Source: Cotesia glomerata
Taxonomy: Eukaryota > Arthropoda > Insecta > Hymenoptera > Braconidae
Assembly: GCF_020080835.1 (NCBI RefSeq)
Contig: NC_058163.1
Location: 13,320,925-13,384,924, forward strand
DNA length: 64,000 nt
Reading direction: 5' to 3'
In this document: piece by piece, positions 1 through 10,760 of the stretch
How the letters are laid out: each line of letters starts with the position of its first letter
Numbering within the stretch: position 1 is the stretch's first letter
Notes under the pieces: generated by a model
Seen by the model: the letters and a program-made list of their open reading frames with translations, nothing else
Databases searched by the model: none
Told to the model about the DNA's origin: nothing
Program-made: the position numbers and the translations under genes

Positions 1-779
1 CAGTCTCTGCACTGACATTTTACGTCAACTAATTAGTATTTCACTATTAACTGACTCTAGTTAGCTTAAAAGCTAGCGTAAATTCATTAATTCTGAATTA
101 ATACCATTTGTTTTTCTAAAGCGGTTGAGCTCACCTCGTTTGTGTTGTTTGCGACGGCAATTTACACATATTTTTTCATTCGCACTACACGCTTTGCGTT
201 CTTACTTGTACATTTTTTTCATTCGAGGAGGTTTTTTCTCAGCCCAACTGAGTTTTCCTCCTCTGGGGATAAATAAATCTTCATTTTATTCCCCAACAAA
301 TCGACGTATATTTTATTTAATATCCTAATCCCAAATTAATCATAATTTTCAAAATAATTACGGAAACTATCCTAAGTGGATAGTTTTCGACAAAACACAC
401 ACATGACAGATAAAAGTAATGTTTACAAACATCACTCGTTACCGCATGTTCGTCGGTAATCGATCGAATACAGATCGCACACTTCTCTTTGTTCGACATA
501 TTGTAGATGGCAGTAAACACTACGTACCAAAATTAATAAAACAGCACACTGTACCCAATACTGAAAACACGTGCTAAGCAAATTTAAGACACGGATTACT
601 GAATGAAATAACCATTATCACCTTAGTAAAATAGCACAAATCAAAAACAAAAAATTGCTTAATTAACTCAGCACAAAATAAAAATTTATCAGTTGAACAT
701 AAACACCAAAAGTAATGAAAATATGAGGAGCGAAACAAAACGCGACTGCTTTGATTGCGCACTCTAGCGGCCTCTCTAT
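1..779. other. AT-rich stretch without a recognisable gene
   Basis: Short open frames here lack codon structure or any motif I recognise. Nothing else is visible. Confidence 0.5.
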
Positions 780-1470
780 GTATGTATATAGACTTCTTAT
801 AACTTTTGAACGGCTCTGCCGATCGGATCGAAATAGGTTACGATCCAAAGAGTATCATTGCCATTAAATTTTGTGAAAATTTGAATCAATTCGGTTCGCT
901 AGATTTTGAGAAATCTCAAAAATAAAATTTTCAAAAAATCGTTTTTTTGGAATAACTTCTAAACGGTTGCACTAATCAATTCCAAAAACTATTCCGTTCT
1001 TAAGTTTGAAAAACCACGTCGATTGCCATCAGTTGCGTCAAAATCGGTTGATTCGTTCGAAAGTTATCGAAAACGAAAAATTAAAAAAAAAAGTGTTTTT
1101 TTGGAATTACATCGAAATTCCTTGTTCGATCGACTTAAACTTAAAGATCCTTTATGAGGTTTCAAAAACTGCGTCGAATGCCCTCAACCGCGTAAAAATC
1201 GGTTCATTAATTCAAAAGTTATTGCGGTTTGAAAGTTCAAAAAATAGTGTTTTATCAAACCGCTATCTGCCTTTTGAGCTCGAAGAGCTCAAAAGCTTAA
1301 AGAAGCTATCTCTTTAAGCTCGGAGAAATTCAAAATAACACAGAAATCGTACTTTTGAGCTCAAAGAGCTCAAAAACAAAATAAGTAAAATGTTGAGCAT
1401 TTAGGTATGGAGTTAGCGGGATGTTGCAGAGATGGCCTTTAGGGTCAACCGTTTTCCTAATTTTTTGGAC
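780..1470 (+). repeat. Dispersed repeat, copy A (inverted partner near 24.1 kb)
   Basis: The stretch from about 1,110 to 1,468 is read again in reverse complement at about 24,075-24,430. Shared landmarks are a 'tttatgagg' block, 'actgcgtcgaatgcc', repeated GAGCTC-centred palindromes, and a 'ggcctttagggt' end followed by 'aaccgtttt'. The upstream part (780-1,110) carries further degenerate motifs of the type 'aacttttgaacgg'. By eye the copies are only moderately similar, so this looks like an old dispersed family rather than the ends of one recent element. Confidence 0.6.
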
Positions 1471-1794
1471 TCAGGTTGAGTATGATTTTCATGTATTTTG
1501 TTCCGTTAAGTTTGAATCTGAAGTTTTCTTCCCCCGTTAACGTTTTAAAATTAAAAAAAATTTGAAAAAACCCAAAAAATTGGGAAAATTGCAATTACAA
1601 ATATGAAAAAAAAAATCTATAAAACATGATTAAATACTTGTCTTGTATTTTTTCACGCATCTCAAAATCTATAAAAAATGACGTATAACTAGAGTAAAGA
1701 GAACAGTTTTCTCGAATATCAAACTGTTCTTCGTTGGTATCAAACTCTTTTGTTCTCAAACGATCTATGCAGTGGATTTTTTTCCGTTACCGTA

Positions 1795-2444
1795 TTAATA
1801 TTTCAATTTCCTTGATACCTAGTCTCCATTTCACTTATGTCTTGATGGAATCGTTCTCCCTGTTTTTCACCGTAGTCTTCAAGATTTTCAGGAAACTGGT
1901 CAATGTGAGAATCCATGAAGTGTAGTTTGAGGTTCATTAAGCAACCTAAATTGCTGTAATTTTTCACCAATTCTTCTACTAACGTCCTGTAGTTTTCGTT
2001 TTTTTTATTTGCTAATAAAGGGATATTTTGTGAATCCCGATTGTTGACCTAAAAGAAGCTTTGCAATTTACAGGTCTCCACAAATTCTTCATTGATGTTT
2101 GGAATACTTTATTTTATCCAATACTATGTGTAAGTTTTCGTAGGTCTCTTTAAGTTTAGTCGAAAGAGCTATTGGGATCGGCGCTAAATCGTTTCCAATA
2201 TGAAGTAATACAACTTTGAGACTCCTAATTGATGAATCTATAAAGAGTCTCCACTCATCGTCTTTATAGATATTAGGTTTCAATTGATCAACCAAGCCTT
2301 TAATATTGCAACAGTACACCATCGAGTTCTCATCATCTTTTGTAAAGAATTTCCGGAACTCTTCTTCTCTTGTACGATAAAAGGAGGATGATACTCCTTT
2401 AGCTAACAAATTTTTTCCTTTCGCGACGCCAGTAATTCAGCTCC
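1795..2444 (-). pseudogene. Inverted, internally deleted copy of an insect repeat-associated gene (middle plus C-terminal part)
   Basis: On the minus strand, 2,444-2,019 encodes the same protein segment as the plus-strand pseudogene at 3,063-3,492. After a junction near 2,012-2,019 the reading continues into a segment with the motifs LKLHFMDSHIDQFPEN and GERFHQDISEMETRYQG (about 2,000-1,797). I recognise these as the C-terminal region of the same insect family, whose members are often annotated only as uncharacterised proteins. The central part that normally lies between the two segments is missing. A homopolymer at the junction breaks the frame. The copy lacks any N-terminus and is clearly dead. 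It may instead be the C-terminal remainder of the original locus, inverted relative to its N-terminal half. Confidence 0.7.
2019..2444 (-). repeat. Left arm of a ~430-bp inverted repeat
   Basis: Pairs with 3,063-3,492 across a 618-bp loop. The arms differ at only a handful of positions by eye, for example a 4-base gap near 2,424 and two substitutions near 2,090-2,105. Pairing stops abruptly at 2,019/3,492 and 2,444/3,063, which defines the duplicated unit. Confidence 0.9.
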
Positions 2445-2447
2445 GTC

Positions 2448-3650
2448 ATGGCAGGTACAAGTGATGAGCACATTAGTATACCATTACAAGAAGTAATTAC
2501 CATCTTTGTAATAAAAGTCCTGATTCATTTTGTTACGTTTGTGGCGAGTTTGAACCGTAGAGCGTTTTCCGAACGATTAGAAAAAAGTTATGGGGAATGC
2601 TTTAGGATTTAAGTTACGAATTTGGATTCGACCTGGGTCCCACATTATGTTTGTTGTCGATGTTATAACATGTTGATACGATGGGAAAAGGACAGAAAAC
2701 GAGAAAACTTAAAATTTACAGTCCCCATGATTTGGAATTCACCTACAAGTTCGCAAAACTGTTACTTTTGTGTGACTGAAATTGCTGTTTTTTCCTCGTC
2801 TAACAGAAACAAAATACATTACGCCAACGTTGCATCAGCTATTAAACCACAGAAAACAATAGCCGTAGATGAAATTGAGGCTCTTGAAGAGATGGAAGTA
2901 GAAAAAGAAGATGTGCAAATGGAAGAAGTGCTAGAAGAAAGTTCTGAAAATTCGAATTCTGACGATGAAGATTACATGCCACGTAGGAAAACAAAAGACC
3001 CTAAAACATTCAACCGAGCAGAACATAATGATCTTATACGAGATTTAGGATTACCTAAGGATGGAGCTGAATTACTGGCGTCGAGACTGAAAGGAAAAAA
3101 TTTGTTAGCTAAAGGAGTATCATCCTCCTTTTATCGTACAAGAGAAGAAGAGTTCCGGAAATTCTTTACAAAAGATGATGAGAACTCGATGGTGTACTGT
3201 TGCAATATTAAAGGCTTGGTTGATCAATTGAAACCTAATATCTATAAAGACGATGAGTGGAGACTCTTTATAGATTCATCAATTAGGAGTCTCAAAGTTG
3301 TATTACTTCATATTGGAAACGATTTAGCGCCGATCCCAATAGCTCTTTCGACTAAACTTAAAGAGACCTACGAAAACTTACACATAGTATTGGATAAAAT
3401 AAAGTTTTCCAAACATCAATGGAGAATTTGTGGAGACCTGTAAATTGCAACGCTTCTTTTAGGTCAACAATCGGGATTCACAAAATATCCCTGCTATCTA
3501 TGTTTGTGGGATAGCAGAGACAGGGAAAATCACCATGTGAAGAAAGAATGGCCTATAAAAGCGAAATTCAATCTAGGTACTCATAATGTTATACGAGCAC
3601 ATGGTATGACATGTTTAATTCATTACTGCAACCGTTTAAAAGATATTCGT
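2448..3650 (+). pseudogene. Insect repeat-associated zinc-knuckle gene, broken
   Basis: The longest open part is 2,622-3,443. An upstream ATG at 2,448 starts a reading that shifts frame into a knuckle SFCYVCGEF and then hits a stop near 2,560. A second cysteine pair follows (VPHYVCCRCYNML, then NCYFCVTE), then an acidic serine-rich linker (about residues 80-120) and a conserved globular region. The frame breaks at the TGA-containing junction near 3,443 but resumes in another frame with GQQSGFTKYPCYLC and LWDSRDRENHHVKKEWP, the hallmark of a family widespread in insect genomes and associated with repeats. The 3' third is missing here; a similar C-terminal part sits upstream on the other strand. 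Function is unknown; the cysteine pairs suggest zinc binding. It is a pseudogene. Confidence 0.75.
3063..3492 (+). repeat. Right arm of the ~430-bp inverted repeat
   Basis: Partner of 2,019-2,444. It covers the conserved middle of the zinc-knuckle gene up to the YPC codons. Confidence 0.9.
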
Positions 3651-4204
3651 ATCCGAATCCCAATGCTTTCTGATTTTAATAATTTTTTAATAACTTTTTC
3701 AAATTGATCCATTAAATTCATGAATTTTAGATATTTTCATAAGAATTTTAGCTCATATTGATAGAATTAAAGTTTTTAACTATTTTGAACTCTATTCATA
3801 AATGTAAGGAAGCTTTACTTTTAAAAAAAGAGAATGATACGTCCGTTTTTATTAGTTACAAGGAAAGATTCCCTGTTGTCCACCTCCGATTTTGATACCG
3901 CTGAAATATGTTATTCTACGTCAAATTCTAAGGTATACTTATTTTTTTTATCAGCGGAAAAACATTTTTAGAAGGTAAAACCAACCCCCAAAGATGACCC
4001 CCTTAGAAGGTCAATTTCAGGTTTCATATACTACTAGCCAATATTTTTGCAAACGACCAAGTGGGTTATGATCTACACAAAAAATGACACTGTGAAATTC
4101 CGGGATGTAAAATATTAGCAATCATTTGTTGTTCTTTGTGTAAGAAGTCATTGTGTCTTGAAAACGCATTTATAAACTATACATTTCTTAACATTTTTTG
4201 TGTA
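3651..4204. other. AT-rich stretch, no gene seen
   Basis: No open frame with a recognisable motif. It may be 3' flank of the preceding pseudogene. Confidence 0.4.
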
Positions 4205-4911
4205 ACCCTTGTAGGAAGAAAATTATATACAACGGGGCCTGTCTTGGCCTAATACTGGGTCGCCCAGACTTAGCCTAATAGTATTAGTCCATGACTTGAC
4301 CACTATTCAACTGACAAGTCTTGGTTGATCAGTCTTGAGCCAGGATTCAACCAATATTTATCTAACAATTCTTGGTTTGCCAGTCTTGAACCAAGATCTA
4401 GCCAATATCTTTGAAGCGAGTCTTGGTTTGCCAGACTTGGAACAAGAGCCAGCCACTATTGACATTGTTAAAACTGTAAATTTGACCGTTTTTCTGTCAT
4501 ATTATTGTTGTTTTTTTTTTTTGTAGTATAAACCTAAAGAAAATTTCAAATCCGTTTGTGCTTCAACTATAGCATCTATGTATAAATTATATATTAGCAT
4601 TATGAAGAGAACTATTTTACCGGCCAAGTCGTAACTTACCACAAGTTATCCATTGGCTTTATTCTATACATTTGTACATACGTTTAAAGTTTATAAATTC
4701 ATAATATTTTTATTCATATATGTAGATTCAAAACTTTCCCCAATAATGTGACCGGCCCAATGATTACTCAAGTCTGGGACAAGACTGGTTCACCATAGAA
4801 TGGCTGAGGCAAAAGAACCCAGCCTTGGGCCAAGACTGGACAACCAAGCCTGGGCCGGCCCAATGATTACCCGAGCTTAGGTCAGAACTAGGTCCCCCAG
4901 CCATGGCCATT
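4205..4911. repeat. Degenerate ~51-bp satellite, left flank of the CACTA element
   Basis: Units built around 'cttggtttgccagtcttg' recur with roughly 51-bp spacing at 4,225-4,465, and a related GC-richer block ('ggcccaatgattac', 'ccaagactgg') fills 4,740-4,911. An AT-rich piece (4,480-4,740) separates them. The block ending 'aggtcccccagccatggcc' occurs in the same orientation just beyond the other end of the CACTA element (23,390-23,410), so the element appears to sit inside this repeat. Confidence 0.65.
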
Positions 4912-5163
4912 CACTACCCGGGTAAAAATAAAGCAATCTACGGTAGATTTATAGAAGATCTACCACAGATCTTTCGCTTACAGATCTGCAAAAGATCTAC
5001 CGAAAGTCTGTCTGAGGAGACAAAATTCAAAAAAACATAAAATACATCAGATACTCCTGAGAGATCTCTTGCAGATCTGCGATAGGTATGTGATAGATCT
5101 CCGGTTGATCTGCAATTGACAAACTTGTAATAGACCTCTGATAAGTGAGTCAGAGACTAATCA
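4912..5163 (+). repeat. CACTA element left terminal inverted repeat with AGATCT subterminal motifs
   Basis: Matches 23,118-23,372 in inverted orientation. Inside, short motifs such as 'agatctacc', 'agatctgcaaaagatct' and 'gatagatctcc' recur in both orientations every 15-40 bp, as expected for subterminal binding sites of a TNPA-like protein. Confidence 0.8.
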
Positions 5164-5876
5164 ATTTAAATTCGGTGAGTCATATTATCTGTTAGACGGG
5201 GCTGCAAATTAAATGTGACATAAACTTTGGATTTGAGAGAATTTTTTCTTACAATTTAGAAAACTCAACTTACCCTCTTTATCTTAAGCTAGCATAAATT
5301 ATCGCGGTCCAGAGAGTTATGCCACGGTCAAAGAAGAAAAAATTCAAACGTCTTCAATAAGTTGACGAAAATTTCTGACTGGATCTCTATAACTGACCTA
5401 TTTTAAAACACACAGGATAATTGCTATATTGTTGAGCCTGATTTTGTTGTATTATTGCATTGACTAACAGTTTTAAAATTTAACTTGGGGGTTTTCCCTT
5501 ACACTTATTGGCATTGAAATATTTTCTACTGGTAAATCGAATTTTCTGTCAATTTAGGGTTAAAACTTTATTTGTATGAGCGCATTTCAAAAAATCTGAC
5601 AATTGTCAAATGCTGTGTTTTAAAATCGGACAACTGACCAATCCATTCAACAACAGCCTAGAAAGTTTCCAAAGATAAAAACACCAACACTGTGCTATGG
5701 AAAATTTTTAAAAGTAAAAAAACGTCTGTAATAAATTGAAGTTCATTTATTAAATTGTTTTTATCTTAAGGCTTTGATGCACAAAAATTTTTATTGCTTG
5801 TCTTGAATTTTGAAGAAATAACTTGAAATCAAATTAATAGATGAACTTACCGCATTAGAAACTTGTTTATTTGTAA
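5164..5876. other. Element interior, no gene seen
   Basis: AT-rich sequence between the left end of the CACTA element and the 3' end of its transposase gene. It may hold the last exon and 3' UTR of that gene, but I cannot place them. Confidence 0.4.
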
Positions 5877-8800
5877 TTAACGACTTAAACATTTAAATAT
5901 CTTATAAAAAAATTTTAAAAGACAACGTTTTAAATAAAATAAAATAATTAATTGACAATCGATAGTACATACGGGATCAATAATGAATAAATAGTTTTTA
6001 TCTTTAAAATTCTCAACAGTATAACAGACTGATTTTAAATTATCAATATCAACAACGAGTAACTCTGTGTTATCAACTATTTTACTCATATGTATGGAAT
6101 CTATCATTACATCGGTCAATGCTTCGAAAGGTGTTGTTGTTTCTAATTTCTTAATAATGGCATAAAATTTTGAATTTGCATCACAATTTTCACATCTACT
6201 GACACAATCACAGAAACACAATTGGATGAATTTTGAAATTAAACCGAATTCACAACTATTGAGGTCAGCATTTTAATATTTTACATACATCAAATTAATT
6301 TTTATTTTCCGCTGATATAATTGAGATTCGTAAACAGTTCTATTTTTGAATAATTTCTGAAATTCGTAAATTTTTTTGACATCATCCATATTATTGACGA
6401 TAAATAAATCATGAGGTAAATCATTGATACGTTTGCTAGTTCCAATAATAAATGTATCAGCAGATATTTTTTTTAATTTACGCCTATTCTTTCCACTCAG
6501 CTCTAATCTTTCACAGAATGAAGCTATCTGAGAGCCAGGAAAGAAGGTTTTGAATTTTTCTTGAGTTATGTTGATGAATATTGTTACAGCAGAAGAGATT
6601 TGAAGCTGAACATACCGGGTTCCATGAATAAGTTTTTTTAACAGGCCATTTAAACCTTCGAATGGATAACATGATGTCACCCAAAGTGGTCCTAAATCTC
6701 GAACAACATTGGGTAAATGGAGCAGATGGTGAAGATTGCAAGTCATATGATTCAGACCATATAAATCTTCAAATCTTCCTACGAATTCAGAGAGTAATCG
6801 TGATGCCAATGTAATCATCTGGTCAGAAATACTTTCTTGATGCAACAGAGAAACGGCCGAGACAAAAAAATTTTAATGATCAAAGTAAGTTTTATTCATT
6901 AAATCATGGAGAAGCGGCAAGGAGTAGTATAAAAGGAAAGCTCGGAACTCATGGGCTTTCCAATACTTCATATCAGATATTGATCGTGGGAGTCTGAGTA
7001 CATTACACGACGGCCGAATAGATCGAATTCTTCAATTTATCTCGTCAACGTATCGATACATCGAAGCTCTATGGGTCGCAAATTGTTTGTCAAATAACAA
7101 TGAAAACAATTTTTTGCAGACGCCTAAGTCAACACAATGCATGGAATCAACTGCAGTGGTTCTAATAAAGTCATAGCAAATTTTGGATAAAAACGTAGGA
7201 CCTTTTACCCCCCTCACTGGTTTATTTGAATTTATTGCACTTTTCGCGTATTTGATAGTTTTTTCGGTAGTTCGGTTCTTTAATGGTATCTTGTAACGAT
7301 ACGATTGAACGTGGTTGACCTTTTCACTTTCAACTTCACATTTTTGACATCCGTATCGAGCCATATGTGGAGACATATTTAGAAATTGTGCTTTTGCAGG
7401 CAAATCCAGAGTACCGCACATAATGAAGCCTTGTACAAACAGTGGAAGATTTAAACCCGGAACGTTATATTGATAGCCTTCGTACAGGATTTTGAGCTCA
7501 TTATAGAATGCAGACATGAATTTGTTAGCATCAGGTTTTCCATAAACCTGCAAATATAGTATTTTCAGGTTTTATTCGTTCCAAAAATGGTAACTCGTTA
7601 ATCCTCAGAAAGAAAGGCCATATATTGAATTTCGAAGACTTGAATGGAGAAACGCCATCTGTATTCCATGTAAATGAAATATTCGCACATTTAGAGAGGA
7701 GTTGATTGATATTCATAAACGAACTGTAGACATTGCCATCATAAATATGTTCTTTATTTCTAATGTTTAATTTGGTTCTAGTAAAACGATATTTTAATAA
7801 ATCATAAAATCCGCTGCGTGAAAACATTGCTGATAACTGAGCAAGGATAGACATAGTGATAAAATAAGGAGCACTAGAATCTTTAGTAGTAACGTATTCG
7901 CAATGAGGGCATCTACCATACTCAGATGGCAACGAAAAGTGACACTGGGGACAGAAAAAATGACGATCATAATTGATTCTCAAACGATCAAAGTATTTTT
8001 TGAATTTATACTTAGTTTTTAAACAATGGTTGGGCTCAATGCAATGGGCACTTATAAGTGATAATAAATCTGACAAAAGAGCATCAGAAACTTTATGACG
8101 CAAAGTAAAAAGAAGAATAGCAAGTGAGCTTTCGTGAAAAGAAAGAGGTGCTCCAGGATAAAGAGGTTCATCAGAAATATTATCATTAGAATCACTTTCT
8201 TCAGACGATAAGCTTTCCTCAGAAGATATGCTTCGTCCACTATCAGAAGCTTGGGAAGAATAACAGGAAAACAGTGTCTCATGACTAGAAATAGAAATCC
8301 AATCATCGTCTTTAGAATTTGAATGATTTTCTTCTAAAGAAGGTGATATTCTTCCATTCAACAGCTCCAAGATGTCTTCTGCATTGTAACTGTCAGAAAA
8401 TAGATCAGGAATAGTTGAATCTATAAATGAAAATAGAAAAGAAAATATCAGTCGTGATTATTAAAGAAAAAAATTTTATAAAGATCGTAAGAAGTAAACC
8501 GGAGAATGAGCAGTATAAACATGAACTGACCTAAATTCTATAAAGCAGTGATCTAACTCAAGATGTAATTGAAACAGAAACAAGAACTAGGCAAGCAATG
8601 TTCAAAAATTTTAGACAAGAACCGATAAATTCTATTTTCTTGTCGAAAAACTGTTGGAAAATGAAGTTTTGAAATTCGGAATTGATCAGAAAATCAAAGT
8701 TACTCCTCGAATTTATTAAGCATTGTAAGGATGTAATAAAGCTGCTCTCCGAAAATAATAAATACTAAAACCAATCGTAAGTACTTAAAATACGAATAAT

Positions 8801-10492
8801 TCGATAGCTCCATCTCCTACAATGCTCTCGAAATTTGAAATATTAACTAAACTTGGAGGTTTGTATAAAAAAGCTCTTCTAAAATCACCAAATAACGTAA
8901 GCACCCGCACCGGCATAAAATTTAGATATTTAACTCCACTAAAGTGAAGTACAACCTCTACTAAAGTATTCAAAATTTTTTTCAGTATTTACGTCATTGA
9001 ATTGATAATGCAACTGAATCTAACCACCAAAGTTTCTAGCGGATATAATAATCAGTGCTGACCGAATATTTTTAAAGCTCGATCTCCTCAACCTTTCTCG
9101 AAGGATCATAGAATACTTTATCGATACATTAGCTATGTCACGAAAGCTCTCTTAAAATTAAAAAATACCGTAACCACCAGTCTGTTTTTTTATCGCGACC
9201 TAATTTTATGCTTCACCGTCACTGAAACCTTCAACATTTCTCGAAAAATTTTATCAGAAAAATAGTTTGGTTATGAAAGCTCTCCGAAAATTACCAAGTA
9301 CCCTGCTACCCGCATGTTGTTTTATCACCAACGTATTCAATGCTCCACCTCCACCGAAGCCCTAGAAACTTTTTAAATGATTTTATTAAAAAAAATAGTT
9401 TGCTTTCAAATGCTCTCCGAAAATTTCTAAGCACACTGATTACCTGTCTGTTTTTTTTTTACGTTGATTTGGTTATTAAAGCTCTCCAACTATCACCAAG
9501 TACTCTGATCACCTGTCTTTTTATTAGATTTCATAGAAATCTAACTATTGCATTGGTCCTTATAACGGAACTTTTGAAAAATTTGGTATATTCCGACTTT
9601 TCAAAATTTCTCGAAAAATTTTATTAGAAAAATAGTTTAGTTATAAAAGCTCTCCAAATATTACTAAGTACCCTGACCACCTGTCTGTATTTTTATCACG
9701 TCCGAATTTAATGCTCCACCTTGACTGAAGCTTTTGAAACTTTTTTAATGATTATGTTAAAAGAAAAAGTTTGCTTTCAGAAACTCTCCCAAAATTATCA
9801 AGCACTCTGACCACCTGTCTGATTTTTTTATCACGACTAAATTTAATAATGTTCCACCTCCGGCGAGGCCCTCAAAATATTTTAAATTATTTTATCAGAA
9901 AAATAGTTTGGTTACAAAAGCTCTCCCAAAATTACCAAGTACCCCGACCAGCCAGATATTTTTTCATTACGAACGTATTTAATGCTCCACCTCCACCGAG
10001 GCCCTTAACACTTTTTAAATTATTCTATTAAAAAAAAATAGTTTGCTTCCAAAAACTCTTCTGACATTACCAAGTACCGTGACCACCCATCTGTTTTTCC
10101 ATCGCAAACGACTGTAGAGCTTTGGCTCCAATAAGTTTCAAAACTTCTTCAAATATTTTCGAAAATGGATGTATTAATTTTTTACCTCGATTTTCAATCT
10201 CCTGGAACTCTGCATCACTTGGTTCTGCCCATTCCGAGTCACTCGATGAACTCCGCGCGCAAGATTCGTTTCCTGTACTCACGAATTTCAATTATTAAAG
10301 TATTTTATTATTTATGTCATAGTTTGTACCTGTTGTTTCGCTATTTTCCGAGTCCTCTCTTGTGCTCGTTTCCGCATCTGACTGATCTTCTCTATTTCTA
10401 CTATTTTCGCATTCTTCTTCCCTTATCATCCGCAATATTTTGTATTGGTATGATTTGGAGTATTCCTCGAATGATTTCACTCTCTTGGGCAT
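5877..10492 (-). pseudogene. CACTA/EnSpm (tnp2-like) transposase, spliced and decayed
   Basis: Exon 1 is 10,492-10,330 (starts MPKRVKSFEEY), exon 2 is 10,272-10,186 and exon 3 starts at 8,420; all junctions are GT-AG and their phases agree. Exon 3 encodes an acidic serine-rich stretch, a zinc knuckle-like segment (CPQC...CPHCEY), then a DDE-type catalytic core. Likely acidic residues are the D in WNTDGVSPFKSS, the D in TTAVDSMHCVDLG and the E in CYPFEGLNGLLKK. The tail (FYAIIKKLETTTPFEAL) ends near 5,973 at a possible donor GTATGT, so a further 3' exon may exist. It is inactive: about 5 bases are lost near 7,545, and in-frame stops lie at 7,032 (TGA), 6,873 (TAA) and 6,273 (TAA). The family cuts and pastes the element in the nucleus. 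Divergent from the BEN gene with 268 bp between the start codons. Confidence 0.85.
8740..10130. repeat. ~135-bp tandem repeat array inside transposase intron 2
   Basis: About ten degenerate units, recognised by 'aaagctctccgaaaattacc' and 'atgctccacctccaccgaag', recur at about 8,743, 8,871, 9,148, 9,278, 9,411, 9,479, 9,648, 9,780, 9,918 and 10,053. Spacing is near 135 bp with one partial unit. The array fills most of the 1.77-kb intron (8,421-10,185). Confidence 0.85.
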
Positions 10493-10760
10493 CTTAATTT
10501 TTTTTTCTTTAATTCGTAACTTTGTTGGTTACTTTTATTTATTTATTTTTTGTCTTTTTGTCGTTGCTTAGTGAGATTTTATTTATCTATTTATTTAGTC
10601 AATTGTTTGTTATTTGGTTACCGTTGCCGTAACGTTAATTACTATTATCTATGGTAACGTTGTTTATTCACATCTAACCTTGAACGAGTTTATTAAAAAT
10701 ATATTTGTCAATATTAGTTTATTGATTTATCAAAACTTTCTTTAATCGTATCGTGAAATA
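10493..10760. promoter_or_regulatory. Shared intergenic region of two divergent genes
   Basis: Only 268 bp separate the transposase ATG (minus, 10,492) from the BEN-gene ATG (plus, 10,761). Both promoters and 5' UTRs must lie here unless upstream exons were missed. Visible features are T-rich tracts and a 'ggtaccgttgccgtaacgtt' / 'ggtaacgtt' pair around 10,616-10,663. No firm core promoter element is identifiable. Confidence 0.5.

Noticed and set aside
125..848. Several 60-67-codon open frames at the window start
   Set aside because: Low-complexity composition, no motifs, overlapping on both strands.
10165..10497. Plus-strand open frame of 110 codons
   Set aside because: Antisense shadow of transposase exons 1 and 2, whose splice phases and composition support the minus strand.
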